From: Elioraea tepida
GTDB taxonomy: Bacteria; Pseudomonadota; Alphaproteobacteria; Acetobacterales; Acetobacteraceae
Direction: 5' to 3'
NCBI RefSeq assembly: GCF_019203965.1
Contig: NZ_CP076448.1
Coordinates: 1,069,001-1,133,000 of the forward strand
DNA: 64,000 nt
Both the position numbers and the translations under genes were made by a program. Positions 8,769 to 17,234 of the stretch are shown one piece after another; position 1 is the stretch's first letter, and each line of letters begins with the position of its first letter. The notes under the pieces were generated by a model. That model had not been told where the DNA came from and did no database searches. It saw only the letters and a program-made list of their open reading frames with translations.

Positions 8769-9281
8769 GTGCGTCACGCACTCCTGGCAACAGCGACCAT
8801 CGCCGCACTCGGCCTCGCGGGAACCGGAACGGCGATCGCCCAGGCCTGCGTCAATGCGCGTGAGCAGCAGGCATTTCATCTCCGCGCCCTGCAGACGCAT
8901 CTGATGGTCGGCGCGCTCTCCTGCGGCATGCATGACCGCTACAACGCCTTCGTCACCCGCTGGCAGTCGGATCTTGCCGGTGCGCACCGCAACCTCACCG
9001 GCTACTTCAACCGGACCCAGGGGGGCCAGCGCGCGCTGAACGCCTACATCACTGCTCTCGCCAACGCGCACTCCCAGGAAGGGATACGACTTGGCGCAAA
9101 TTTCTGTGGGCGCGTCGGCCCACTGTTCGAGCAGGTGGCGCTACTTCGGTCCTCGAACGACCTCGTCGCCGCCTCCGCCAGCGCCGGCCTTCCGCTCGCT
9201 TTCGATCTTCGGCCCTGCGAGGTGCGGGCGGCGGAGCAGACACCAGCGCGCTCCCAGCAAGCCCAGCAGCCGCGTCGCTGA
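8769..9281 (+). CDS. Small secreted protein of unknown function
   Basis: This protein has 170 residues. The GTG start at 8769 follows GGGGAG at 8756-8761. Residues 1-25 are a signal peptide (LLATATIAALGLAGTGTAIAQA). The mature part is helical with four Cys (in AQACVN, LSCGMHD, NFCGRV and RPCEVR), which could make two disulphides in the periplasm, and ends in a Gln/Ala/Arg-rich tail. The local core QTHLMVGALSCGMHDRYN resembles small uncharacterised proteins of Acetobacteraceae and relatives, but I cannot name a family. It stands alone between the ATP-grasp operon (divergent) and an OmpA gene (convergent). Confidence 0.72.
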   Translation: MRHALLATATIAALGLAGTGTAIAQACVNAREQQAFHLRALQTHLMVGALSCGMHDRYNAFVTRWQSDLAGAHRNLTGYFNRTQGGQRALNAYITALANAHSQEGIRLGANFCGRVGPLFEQVALLRSSNDLVAASASAGLPLAFDLRPCEVRAAEQTPARSQQAQQPRR

Positions 9282-9595
9282 CCCCGCGCCGCGTCCTCGG
9301 CAAAGGGCGCGCCGGCGGCTTGGCGTAGGAGGCGCAGACGGCTCAGCGAGCGGGGTGAAGACCGGGGATGAGCGGTCGGGCGACCAAGCGTGGCATGCCG
9401 GTATGCTCTGGTCGACCAGCCCTTCGACCTTCCGGCATCGACCCGTCGTGACTGCCGCGGCCTTGGCCTTCGGCACGTCTCACCGGGGCCACCTGAGGGC
9501 GACATGGTTTCGCGCGTACCCGGGCGGCTTCCCGAAACGAGAGGGGCGCGCGAAGGCACTCTTCCGATCACCACGGTGACCGAGCTGTCCCAACG
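9282..9595. other. Intergenic region with decayed copy of a terminator
   Basis: This 314-bp gap between convergent genes has no credible reading frame. Bases 9541-9564 are a degraded version of the perfect hairpin found downstream of the second OmpA gene at 10417-10442 (same CGAA loop, mismatched stem). This shows that the tandem duplication of the OmpA genes included their 3' flank. Confidence 0.55.
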
Positions 9596-10012
9596 TCAGC
9601 GCAGCACGATCTCCACGCGGTTGTTCTGCGGCTCGCGGACGTTCGGCCCCGTGGGCACCAGCGGCTGGCTGAAGCCCACACCGCGGATGACCATCTGGCT
9701 GCGCGGAATGCCGCGCGCCTCGAGCTCTCGCGCCACGGCCTCGGCGCGACGAAGCGATAGGCCCTGGTTGTAGGCCGCGGACCCGACCGTGTCGGTGTGG
9801 CCGGTGACCTCGATCCGCGTCGTCTGCGCCCGCGGCGCATTCGCCGCCTCGGCGATGATCTGGCGGGCGCGGTCGGTCAGAGCCGCGCTGTCGAAGTCGA
9901 AGACGACGAGGTCGGTGCGGGTCGCCCCGTGAGCACCAGTAGACTGGGTGTTCGCGGCAGCGGGCGACAAAACCATGAACGAGGCGGCCAGCAACGCGCT
10001 CAGAAGCCTCAT
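9596..10012 (-). CDS. Minimal OmpA-domain protein, tandem paralogue lacking the beta barrel
   Basis: This protein has 138 residues; the ATG at 10012 is preceded by AAGGA. A signal peptide (LLSALLAASFMVLSPAAA) is followed after about 10 residues by a complete OmpA C-terminal domain (VVFDFDSAALTDRARQII, TGHTDTVGSAAYNQ, RRAEAVARELEARGI, NRVEIVLR) with the Asp and Arg that bind diaminopimelate. The domain is over 90 percent identical to the C-terminus of the next gene upstream (10469-11551), including the exact stop position, but the eight-stranded barrel and the poly-Pro linker are missing. I infer a tandem duplication followed by an internal deletion, giving a soluble periplasmic peptidoglycan-binding protein. 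It may still be functional because the domain shows no disabling change. Confidence 0.8.
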   Translation of the reverse strand: MRLLSALLAASFMVLSPAAANTQSTGAHGATRTDLVVFDFDSAALTDRARQIIAEAANAPRAQTTRIEVTGHTDTVGSAAYNQGLSLRRAEAVARELEARGIPRSQMVIRGVGFSQPLVPTGPNVREPQNNRVEIVLR

Positions 10013-10468
10013 TATTCCTTCCCTCGGCTTGCACGTTCTCGGGGTGTGGGCGACGACGTTGCGGATAGCCGCGGCCCTCGAGAGCCGCCCCCACCACCCG
10101 GCTCAGTGCGGAACGATACCGGACCCCTCCGGGTGGTGCACCTCCCCCCCCCGTGGAGCACCGGCCCCTCACGCATGAATGCCGAAGCATGTTGCGGCCG
10201 CGCGACAGTTGTGACCGTTCTGCCTGACGGTCGGCACCGCGGCCCTCGCGCGCCGAACCATTCGCTGGTCGCCTTCCCTTTGGCCCGTGTGAGGGGGACA
10301 GTCGCCCATCGCCCCGTCGCGGCCGTAGCCGGAGCGTTCTCTCGCGCGGCGCGGCCGCTCATCTGTAAGGCGGATGCGATGTCGCCTCAACCGCAACCGG
10401 GCTTCCCGGGAAAGCAGGAAGGGCGCCCGAAGGCGCCCTTCCGCTCGCTTCGTCTGGATATCGCCGCG
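10013..10468. other. Intergenic spacer between the duplicated OmpA genes
   Basis: No coding potential was found on either strand in these 456 bp. The right end holds a perfect 11-bp terminator hairpin for the upstream barrel gene. The left end should hold the promoter and ribosome site (AAGGA) of the minimal OmpA gene. A C-rich tract (CCTCCCCCCCC) lies near 10141-10152. Confidence 0.5.
10417..10442 (-). terminator. Rho-independent-type hairpin after the barrel OmpA gene
   Basis: Stem GGAAGGGCGCC (10417-10427) and GGCGCCCTTCC (10432-10442) pair perfectly over 11 bp around a CGAA tetraloop. On the minus strand the hairpin is followed by TGCTTT, a short U-rich run. It lies 27 bp past the stop of the OmpA gene. 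A decayed copy is at 9541-9564. Confidence 0.75.
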
Positions 10469-11551
10469 TCAGCGGAGCACGATCTCGACGCGCCGGTTCT
10501 GCGGCTCGCGGACATTCGGGCCCGTCGGCACCAGCGGCTGGCTGAAGCCCACACCGCGGATAACCATCTGGCTGCGCGGGATGCCGCGCGCCTCAAGCTC
10601 CCGTGCCACGGCTTCGGCGCGCCGGATCGAAAGAGCCTGGTTGTAGGCGGCCGAGCCGACCGTGTCAGTGTGGCCGGTGACTTCGATCCGCGTGGCCTGC
10701 ACGCGCGGTGCGTTCGCCGCCGCCTCGGCGATGATCTGGCGGGCGCGGTCGGTCAGCGCGGCGCTGTCGAAGTCGAAGAACACGAGGTAGGTGCGGGTTG
10801 GCGCCGGGGCGGCCGCGGGCGCCGGCGGCGGCGGCGGCGGCGGTGGCGTCACCCCGAAGGCGTAGGTGAGGCCGATCAGGAAGGTGTGGTTCTGGGTGTC
10901 GACGTCGAAAGTGTTGCGACCCGGGTTGGCGGCACGAAACGCAGCCGTCGTGTTGTATCCCTCCTCGAGCAACGAGAAGTAGCGATACTCGGCGTTGATG
11001 GAGAGGCCGGGAACGGCGTCGATGCCGATCGCGAGGCCGATGATCCCCTGCCAGGCGAAGTGCCCCTCGGTGTCATCCACCACGGGCCTCCCACCCTGCC
11101 GCGCCTTGAGGCTGTTCCAGGCATAGCCCGCGCCGACGCCGAGATAAGGCGCGATGCCGCCAAAGTCATAGGAGACGAGAGCATTCACCATCAGGGCGAA
11201 GACGCTGTTCTCGCCACCGCTACCCACCGTCGCGTTGCCGATCCTGACGGTGTCGTTGTTGTTGTACCGGTAGGAGCCCTCGAGCTCGATCGCGAGCCCG
11301 AGATTGGCGTCGAGCTTGAACCCGTAGCCGATCCGGCCGATCGCAGCCCAGCCGCCGTCGAACGACACCTCGCTGCCCGGCGACGCCGTCGGCCGGAAGT
11401 CGAGACCGATGTCCTCGAGAATGTTGTAGCCGCCCATGGCGCCGATGTAGACGCCCTGCCAGCCGGCCGGGCCGCCGGCATACTGTGCGTTCGCGGCAGC
11501 TGCGGGCAGAACCCCGAGAGAGGCGGCCAGCAACGCGTTCCGGATCTTCAT
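10469..11551 (-). CDS. OmpA-family outer membrane beta-barrel protein
   Basis: This protein has 360 residues. The ATG at 11551 is chosen because AAGGAGAG at 11558-11565 is 8 nt upstream; an ATG two codons earlier sits only 2 nt from it. Residues 1-22 are a signal peptide (NALLAASLGVLPAAAANAQ). Residues about 30-230 are a predicted eight-stranded barrel with alternating aromatic and glycine strands (WQGVYIGAMGGYNI at the first strand, GAGYAWNSLKAR, INAEYRYFSL and a final TFLIGLTYAFG). A Pro/Ala hinge encoded by a GGC-type triplet run follows. Residues about 250-360 are the peptidoglycan-binding OmpA domain (TGHTDTVGSAAYNQ, RRAEAV). It anchors the outer membrane to the cell wall. The hairpin at 10417-10442 ends the transcript. 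Confidence 0.9.
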   Translation of the reverse strand: MKIRNALLAASLGVLPAAAANAQYAGGPAGWQGVYIGAMGGYNILEDIGLDFRPTASPGSEVSFDGGWAAIGRIGYGFKLDANLGLAIELEGSYRYNNNDTVRIGNATVGSGGENSVFALMVNALVSYDFGGIAPYLGVGAGYAWNSLKARQGGRPVVDDTEGHFAWQGIIGLAIGIDAVPGLSINAEYRYFSLLEEGYNTTAAFRAANPGRNTFDVDTQNHTFLIGLTYAFGVTPPPPPPPPAPAAAPAPTRTYLVFFDFDSAALTDRARQIIAEAAANAPRVQATRIEVTGHTDTVGSAAYNQALSIRRAEAVARELEARGIPRSQMVIRGVGFSQPLVPTGPNVREPQNRRVEIVLR

Positions 11552-11557
11552 TCTCAT

Positions 11558-11894
11558 CTCTCCTTGCACATCCGGGGCGAGAGAGCCGCGTCCAGTGCCG
11601 AGATTAGCGGCGCTGAGCATCCCCACCTCGCGACGGCCGGACAATAGCGGAGCCCTCAGCCACGCGCACCTCCCTGGCCCAGGGAAACGCCATCCAGGGA
11701 CAACGAATTTCTCGTCCTGTTGCGTCCGCGCCACAGGTGTGGCCGTTGAGCCTAAGGCTTCCGGCTCTGCAGCCTCCAGACGAACCCAAGCCGTCGCGCC
11801 AGATCCCCTTCCCGGCGCGCGTGCGGAGCCACGACTCGCGGTCTCGACAGCACGGGCGCATCGCGCCACCATTCGCGTCGAGGGGAGGATCGCG
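11558..11894. other. Divergent intergenic region
   Basis: This 337-bp gap lies between the OmpA barrel gene (minus) and the first GNAT gene (plus). It is open in one frame upstream of the GNAT start but codes for nothing recognisable there. Ribosome sites bound both ends (AAGGAGAG at 11558-11565 minus, GGGGAGG at 11882-11888 plus). No clear promoter pair was identified. Confidence 0.4.
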
Positions 11895-12524
11895 ATGACG
11901 CCTGCGGGCATGTCGGTGCTCGGTGACGGCTTCTACGACGTACCGCGCGGGCGAATCGCAATCGTCGTGACCCATCTCGAGATGACGGAGCGGCCGCCCC
12001 GCCAGGTGCCGCGCAAGCGTCCGGGATGGGCGCTGCGACATGAACCGGCGCTCGCCCCGTCCGACTATCGGGCGCTGTTCCGGCGGATCGGTGAGCCCTG
12101 GCTCTGGTTCAGCCGGCTCAGTCTTTCCGACGAGGCACTCGCCGCCCTGCTCGCTGACCCGGCGCGTGGCGTCTGGGTGCTCGAGTCGGAAGGCGAGGAT
12201 GCGGGCCTCGTCGAGCTCGCCTTTGACCGCCCCGGCATCTGCGAGGTGGTGTTCTTCGGCGTCATCCCCGACCTGATCGGCAGCGGCGCCGGGCGGTTCA
12301 TGATGTCGCATGTCCTGGTCGAGGCCTGGTCCCGCCCCGGCGTCGAGCGGCTCACTGTTCACACCTGCACCCTCGACCACCCGCGCGCGCTCGCCTTCTA
12401 CATCCGCTCCGGCTTCCGCCCGGTGCGGCAGCAGGTCGAGATCGCGCCCGACCCTCGGCTCGCCGGAATCCTCCCCGAGGCGGCGGCCCCCCACGTTCCC
12501 TTGATCGTCGAAGCGGCGGGCTGA
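11895..12524 (+). CDS. GNAT family N-acetyltransferase
   Basis: This protein has 209 residues. The ATG at 11895 follows GGGGAGG at 11882-11888, although the frame is open further upstream. The acetyl-CoA loop is GVIPDLIGSGAGRFMM, preceded by a VELAFDRPGICEVVFF strand pair and followed by TVHTCTLDHPRALAFYIRSG, the typical late GNAT motif in which Tyr protonates the leaving thiol. A long N-terminal section (residues 1-75) covers the substrate. Proteins with LWFSRLSLSDEAL and similar text act on unknown small molecules. The second GNAT gene follows 54 bp downstream on the same strand. Confidence 0.85.
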   Translation: MTPAGMSVLGDGFYDVPRGRIAIVVTHLEMTERPPRQVPRKRPGWALRHEPALAPSDYRALFRRIGEPWLWFSRLSLSDEALAALLADPARGVWVLESEGEDAGLVELAFDRPGICEVVFFGVIPDLIGSGAGRFMMSHVLVEAWSRPGVERLTVHTCTLDHPRALAFYIRSGFRPVRQQVEIAPDPRLAGILPEAAAPHVPLIVEAAG

Positions 12525-12578
12525 GAACGGCAGAGCCTGGGCTTCTCCGCCCCAGCCGCGCGTGCGAGCCTCCGCCGC

Positions 12579-13115
12579 ATGCTCGTTCCCGTGCTCACCA
12601 CCGCCCGCCTCACCCTGCGCGGCTTCTGCGAGAGCGACCTCGGGGACTATGCCGCGCTGCAGGCCGACCCGGAGGTGATGCGCCATCTCGGAGCGGGCGC
12701 CCGCGCCGGCAGGACGCGCACGCGCGACGAGAGCTGGACCGACATGGCGCTGATGCTCGGGCAATGGGCGCTGAAGGGCTATGGCAGTTTCGCGCTCGAG
12801 GAGACGGCGAGCGGGCGCTTCGTCGGCCGCGCCGGCATCCTGCACCTCCCCGGCTGGCCGGAGCCTGAACTCGCCTTCGCCCTCGTCCGCTCGGCCTGGG
12901 GCCAGGGGTTCGCTGAGGAGGCCTGCCGCGCCATCCTGCCCTGGGCCTTCAGCATCACGGGCGCGGAGCGCCTCGTCTCCTCCATCAAGCCCGGCAACCT
13001 GCGCTCGGCGCGGCTTCTCGCGCGTCTCGGCGCGGTTCGGGAGGGGATGGGCGAGCTCAAGGGGGAGCCCTGCGAGGTGTGGGTGCATGAGGGGCTGCCG
13101 CGGGCTGTCGCGTGA
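12579..13115 (+). CDS. GNAT acetyltransferase of the RimJ/RimL type
   Basis: This protein has 178 residues. It begins VLTTARLTLRGFCESDLGDYAALQADPEVMRHLG, the standard opening of RimJ/RimL-like N-acetyltransferases (Acetyltransf_3), and has the acetyl-CoA pyrophosphate loop SAWGQGFAEEACRAIL and the distal motif GNLRSARLLARLGAVREG. Substrates in this group include ribosomal protein N-termini and antibiotics, so no specific role can be assigned. It follows the other GNAT and converges on an M20 peptidase 20 bp away. Confidence 0.88.
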   Translation: MLVPVLTTARLTLRGFCESDLGDYAALQADPEVMRHLGAGARAGRTRTRDESWTDMALMLGQWALKGYGSFALEETASGRFVGRAGILHLPGWPEPELAFALVRSAWGQGFAEEACRAILPWAFSITGAERLVSSIKPGNLRSARLLARLGAVREGMGELKGEPCEVWVHEGLPRAVA

Positions 13116-13134
13116 GCGCCCCGCCGCCGCGGCG

Positions 13135-14307
13135 CTACCCCTCGAGCGTCATCAGGAGGCCTGCGAGAAGCCGCGCCCGCGGCACGAGCGAGGAGACGAG
13201 CAGGTGCTCCTCGAGCGTGTGGATGCCGCCGCCGAGCACGCCGAGCCCGTCGAGCGTCGGCACCCCCATCGCTCCGGTGAAGTTCCCGTCCGAGCCGCCG
13301 CCGGCGGAACTCGCCGGCAGCGCGCCGATCCCGATCGCGCGCGCGATCGCCTCGGCCCGCGCGTGCAGGGCGCGCCCCTTCGCATCCGGCTCCCAGACCG
13401 GCCGGGTGAGCGTGGGCGTGATGGTGAACCGCACGTCCGGAGTCGAGGGCCGGAGCGCGCCGAGGCGGGCGACCAGGGCATCAAGATCCGCCTGGGTCTT
13501 GGCCATCGCAAGGCACTCGGCGCGGCAGTGGGTCGGCACACAGTTCACCCAGGCGCCGCCCTGGATGACGCCGACGCTCGTCGTCGCCTCCTCGCTGCTC
13601 ATCGCCTCGATCGCGAGCACCTGCGTCGCCATCTCGCGGATCGCGCTTCGGCCCTCAGCGAGTCGGGCGCCGGCATGGCTCGGCCGGCCCACGGCCTCGA
13701 GAGCGAAGCGCGCGATCGCATAGCGCCCCCACACCACCCCGCCATCGCTCCGCGCCGGCTCGGGGATGAGCACCACCTTCTGCCGCGCCGCTTCGGCCTC
13801 GATCAGGGCGCGCGTCGAGGGGGAGCCGACCTCCTCGTCGGAGGTGAGGAGCACGGAGATCGGGAGCTTCGTCGACGCACCGGCGGCGAGGATCGCGCCG
13901 ACGGCGGCGAGCGCGAGATAGGCGCCCCCCTTCATGTCGCAGATCCCTGGGCCGTAGGCGCGCTCGGCGGCGCCCGCCCCCTCGCGCCGGAAGGCGAGCG
14001 GGCCACCCGGCGCGCCGGTCCCGACGGGGTGGACCGTGTCGAGATGGCTGAGCAGCAAGATACCCGGCGCGTCCGCCCCGCCGCCGAGCGACGCCTGCGG
14101 GAAGCGCGCGCGCACGCAATCGCCGAACCCCATCCGGCCGGGGATACGCTCGATCCGCGCGCCGAGCACGGCAAGGTCGTGCGCAGCGAGGTCCATCATC
14201 CGGTTCACCGCCGCCGCGTCATAGGTCGGGCTCTCGGTCTCGACCCAGGAGCGGATCCCGGCGAGCAGCCTTTCGGTGTCGAACGGAAGGGTGTTGGGGT
14301 GGGTCAT
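13135..14307 (-). CDS. M20 family metallopeptidase (glutamate carboxypeptidase type)
   Basis: This 390-residue protein has no signal peptide and is therefore cytoplasmic. Two-zinc site motifs are visible in order: LLSHLDTVHPVG (His and catalytic Asp), GPGICDMKGGAYLAL (bridging Asp), LLTSDEEVGS (catalytic Glu plus metal Glu), and a C-terminal His in GIHTLEEHLL. The dimerisation domain lies at about 180-290. The ASSAGGGSDGN segment matches the carboxypeptidase G2/glutamate carboxypeptidase subgroup, which removes C-terminal glutamate or hydrolyses similar amides. It is divergent from the CYTH gene. Confidence 0.9.
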   Translation of the reverse strand: MTHPNTLPFDTERLLAGIRSWVETESPTYDAAAVNRMMDLAAHDLAVLGARIERIPGRMGFGDCVRARFPQASLGGGADAPGILLLSHLDTVHPVGTGAPGGPLAFRREGAGAAERAYGPGICDMKGGAYLALAAVGAILAAGASTKLPISVLLTSDEEVGSPSTRALIEAEAARQKVVLIPEPARSDGGVVWGRYAIARFALEAVGRPSHAGARLAEGRSAIREMATQVLAIEAMSSEEATTSVGVIQGGAWVNCVPTHCRAECLAMAKTQADLDALVARLGALRPSTPDVRFTITPTLTRPVWEPDAKGRALHARAEAIARAIGIGALPASSAGGGSDGNFTGAMGVPTLDGLGVLGGGIHTLEEHLLVSSLVPRARLLAGLLMTLEG

Positions 14308-14453
14308 GCGTGGGCGTCCGCTGTCGAGGGCGGAACCCTCGCTGCCACGGCGTCGCTTGTCCAGAACCGGCCCGCCTCCTCTCGGCCGGGCGGCTCGGCC
14401 TTGCGCCGGCCCCGCCGCTGTGCTGCGCTGCGCGCAACGATCGGGGGGCTTTG

Positions 14454-15143
14454 ATGCCGCGCGACGGAATCGAGCGCGAGTTCAAGGCGATGCTTGCCGA
14501 CGCCGCCGAGCGCGACCGGCTGCTCGGGCTGATCGGCGGCCACGCGCGCGTGCTCGAACAGCGCAATCTCCTGTTCGACACGCCGACGCGCCGGCTCGCC
14601 GCCGCTGGGCTGTCGCTCCGGCTGCGGCAGGAGGGCGGGCGGTGGATCCTCACCGCCAAAGGAGACCCCGGAACGCGGCGGGGCGACCTCGCGCCGCTTC
14701 TGTTCGCCCGAGCCGAAGCCGAGCGCAGCCTTCGCCCCCCCGTCGCCCTCCATCTTGCCTCCGGAACGGTCGACCCCCTGCCGCTCCTCCGTCTCGCCGA
14801 GCCGGCGGCAATGGCGCTCGCTCTCGCCGAGGCGATCGAGGCGGCGGCGGCCGGAGCGCCGCTCGGCATCGTCGGCGAGTTCCGAAACGAACGAACGCTC
14901 TGCGAGGCCGCGCTCCCCTGCGGCACGCCGGTCTCGGTCGCGCTCGACCGTTCGGAGATGCCCGACGGCACAATCGAGCACGAGCTCGAGGTCGAGATCG
15001 CGCGCGGGTCGATCACCCCCGCCGCCGCCTGGCTCGAGGCGCTGATGCATCGTGCAGGAATCCCCCTCCGCCCGGCGGCAAGCAAGCGACAGCGCTTCGC
15101 CCGCGCTCTCGCCCGCCGCGCCCACCAGGACCTGGGCGGCTGA
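14454..15143 (+). CDS. CYTH domain protein (triphosphate tunnel metalloenzyme)
   Basis: This protein has 229 residues; the ATG at 14454 follows a G-rich stretch. The N-terminal ExExK motif is present as IEREFKAML, followed by the alternating charged strands of the tunnel (RNLLFDTPTRRLAAAGLSLRLR, GGRWILTAKG, EFRNERTLCEA, SVALDRSEM, HELEVEIARG). CYTH enzymes hydrolyse inorganic triphosphate or nucleotide triphosphates with Mg or Mn; a few are class IV adenylate cyclases or thiamine triphosphatases. No CHAD domain follows, so this is the stand-alone form. It is followed 17 bp later by a racemase-fold gene. Confidence 0.87.
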   Translation: MPRDGIEREFKAMLADAAERDRLLGLIGGHARVLEQRNLLFDTPTRRLAAAGLSLRLRQEGGRWILTAKGDPGTRRGDLAPLLFARAEAERSLRPPVALHLASGTVDPLPLLRLAEPAAMALALAEAIEAAAAGAPLGIVGEFRNERTLCEAALPCGTPVSVALDRSEMPDGTIEHELEVEIARGSITPAAAWLEALMHRAGIPLRPAASKRQRFARALARRAHQDLGG

Positions 15144-15159
15144 GCGCGGACGCGGCGGG

Positions 15160-15894
15160 ATGCGCCTTCTGCTCGCCAACGCCAACACCACTGACGCGGT
15201 GACCGAGACCTGCGCCCGGGCCGCCCGCGCCGCGGCCGCCCCGGACACCGAGATCGTTGCGGTAACTCCACGGTTCGGCCCACGCGTCATCTCCTCGCGC
15301 GCCGAGAACGCGATCGCCGCGCACGGGCTGCTCGACTGTCTCGCCGAGCACCATCCCGGCTGCGACGCCGCGATCCTCGCCGTCTCCTACGACACCGCGC
15401 TCGCGGCGGCGCGCCAACTCCTGCCCATCCCGGTGATCGGCATGACCGAGGCCGCCTGCCTCGCCGCCTGCCTCGCGGGCGGCCGGTTCGGTCTTGTGAC
15501 GTTCTCTTCGCCCGATCTCTACCGCGAGGTGATCGCGGGCCACGGGCTTGCCGGCCGGCTCTCCGGCATCGCTCTGATCGACGCCACCCCCTACGACGCC
15601 GCCTCCGACCCGGAGTCGGTCGCGGCGAAGGTCGCCGAAGCGGCGGCGGGGCTCGCGCGCGAGGGAGCGGACTCGGTGCTGCTCGGCGGCGCGGCGCTCG
15701 CGGGCATGGCCGGGCTGATCCAGGAGCGTGTGCCCGTGCCGCTGATCGACGGGATAGCCGCGGCGGTCGTCTTCGCTGAAGGGATTGTGCGCCTCCGCCT
15801 GCCTAAGCCGCGCCTCGGCGGCTATGCCGCGCCCGCGAACCGGCACGCGGTCGGGCTCGGCGAGGCGCTCTCGGCCTTGCTTCGTCGCGGCTGA
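15160..15894 (+). CDS. Asp/Glu/hydantoin racemase-fold protein lacking both catalytic Cys
   Basis: This protein has 244 residues; the ATG at 15160 is chosen after GGCGGG, since the upstream open frame is inside the CYTH gene. It opens with RLLLANANTTDAVTE, the standard start of the hydantoin racemase family, and aligns along its length. At the first catalytic position, where the family has an ACFGD-type motif, it reads LAVSYDTAL. At the second, where LGCAG is expected, it reads LLGGAALAG. Both cysteines needed for two-base racemisation are therefore missing. It may be a lyase, isomerase or binding protein, or inactive. An MFS gene follows on the same strand. Confidence 0.8.
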   Translation: MRLLLANANTTDAVTETCARAARAAAAPDTEIVAVTPRFGPRVISSRAENAIAAHGLLDCLAEHHPGCDAAILAVSYDTALAAARQLLPIPVIGMTEAACLAACLAGGRFGLVTFSSPDLYREVIAGHGLAGRLSGIALIDATPYDAASDPESVAAKVAEAAAGLAREGADSVLLGGAALAGMAGLIQERVPVPLIDGIAAAVVFAEGIVRLRLPKPRLGGYAAPANRHAVGLGEALSALLRRG

Positions 15895-15936
15895 CGCCCC
15901 CTTCCGGGGCGGGGCCGCCGCCGCTAGCCTCGGCCT

Positions 15937-17127
15937 ATGTCGCCGCCCGCGGCGTCGCGGCTCCCCTGGGAGGCCGTGGCCGCCCTCTCCGTCACGCAGA
16001 TCGTCGCCTGGGGCGCGCAATACTACGCGATCGCGGTGCTCGCCCCCGCCATCGCCGCGGCCGAGGGCTGGAGCCGCGAGGCGATCTTCGGCGCCTACTC
16101 GCTCGGCCTGCTCGCGCAAGGGATCGCCTCTTTCCCCTCTGGCCGCCTGATCGACCGCTATGGCGGACGGATCGTGATGTCGGCGGGCTCGCTTCTCTCG
16201 GCTTTGGCGCTCGCGGCGCTCGCGCGCGCTCCCGACATCTGGAGCTTCGGTGCGGCCTGGATCGTCACCGGGGTGGCGATGGCAGCGACCCAATACGAAC
16301 CCGCCTTCGCCACCCTCACCGCGGGCTTCGGCAGCGACGCGCGCCGCGCGATCACTTGGCTCACCTTCGCCGGCGGTCTCGCCTCCACCGTCGCCTGGCC
16401 GGTCACGGCGGCGGCCCTGCCTGTGCTCGGCTGGCGCGGCGCCTATCTGGGCTGGAGCGCGGTGACCGTCGGGCTCTGCCTTCCCCTGCATCTATGGCTT
16501 CTGCCGCGGGCGCGCGGCGGGGCGCAGGCGAGAACCGGCCGAGCGCTCGGGCCGGTGCTCCGCTCCCCGGCCTTCTGGCTGGTCGCGTTCGCGCTCACCG
16601 CGGGCAGCCTCCTGTTCTCGGTGATCGGCGTGCACGCGATCCCGATGCTCGAGGAGGCGGGGCTGTCGGCCGCGGAAGCCGTCGCTGTCGCCTCCTTCAC
16701 CGGGCCGATGCAGGTGGCGGGGCGTGTGACCGAGTTCGTGGGGCTCGCCCGGCTTCGCCCCACCCGCGTCGCGATCCTGGCCTCGGCCGCGCAGCCGCTC
16801 TCCATCCTCGCCCTGATGGCCGTCTCCGCCTCGCCGCACGCGGCGGGGCTCTATGTGGTGCTCTATGGCATGTCTGCAGGCATCCTCACCATCGTGCGCG
16901 GCACCGTGCCCGCGGAACTGTTCGGCCGCGAGGGCTACGGGGCGGTGGCGGGAGCGATGGTCGCCCCAGGAATCATGGCGCGCGCGGCAGGCCCCTATCT
17001 CGCCGCCTGGATGTGGGAGAGCTTCGGCGGCTACCGCTCCGTCCAGGTGGTGATCCTGATCGCCGGCATCACCGCCTGCATGGCCTTCATCGGTGCGGCC
17101 GCGCTGGCGCCGAAGCGGCCGGCCTGA
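15937..17127 (+). CDS. MFS transporter
   Basis: This 396-residue protein has about 12 hydrophobic segments. The loop 2-3 signature is present as GRLIDRYGGRIVMSAG, and WGAQYYAIAVLAPAI in helix 1 is common in a group of small alphaproteobacterial MFS carriers of unknown substrate. It encodes a secondary carrier in the inner membrane. It lies 42 bp after the racemase-fold gene, which suggests that the two share a substrate (possibly an amino or hydroxy acid), but this is inference. Confidence 0.88.
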   Translation: MSPPAASRLPWEAVAALSVTQIVAWGAQYYAIAVLAPAIAAAEGWSREAIFGAYSLGLLAQGIASFPSGRLIDRYGGRIVMSAGSLLSALALAALARAPDIWSFGAAWIVTGVAMAATQYEPAFATLTAGFGSDARRAITWLTFAGGLASTVAWPVTAAALPVLGWRGAYLGWSAVTVGLCLPLHLWLLPRARGGAQARTGRALGPVLRSPAFWLVAFALTAGSLLFSVIGVHAIPMLEEAGLSAAEAVAVASFTGPMQVAGRVTEFVGLARLRPTRVAILASAAQPLSILALMAVSASPHAAGLYVVLYGMSAGILTIVRGTVPAELFGREGYGAVAGAMVAPGIMARAAGPYLAAWMWESFGGYRSVQVVILIAGITACMAFIGAAALAPKRPA

Positions 17128-17234
17128 GGCCTGGGCCCGCCGCGCCGCGCCCGCGCGACGGCCGCCGCCTCGCACCGGTGCCCGCCGCGCCCGCCTGCCC
17201 TGATGCCGCCCCAGTGCGCTGCTAGTCTTCGTCC

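Larger units (their letters stand above)
9596..10790. repeat. Tandem duplication of the OmpA C-terminal domain
   Basis: The direct repeat units are 9596 to about 9915 and 10469 to about 10790. The encoded domains differ at about eight residues and by one Ala codon (AEAANAP against AEAAANAP). The units include the shared stop and 3' flank. Confidence 0.8.

Noticed and set aside
10826-10847. GGC triplet repeat as a possible phase-variable tract
   Set aside because: It codes for the poly-Pro hinge of OmpA; triplet units cannot shift the frame, and the linker is common in the family.
13115-13136. AGCGCC...GGCGCT hairpin between convergent GNAT and M20 genes
   Set aside because: It has a six-bp stem with a 10-nt GC-rich loop overlapping both stop codons and no U-run; indistinguishable from background in this composition.
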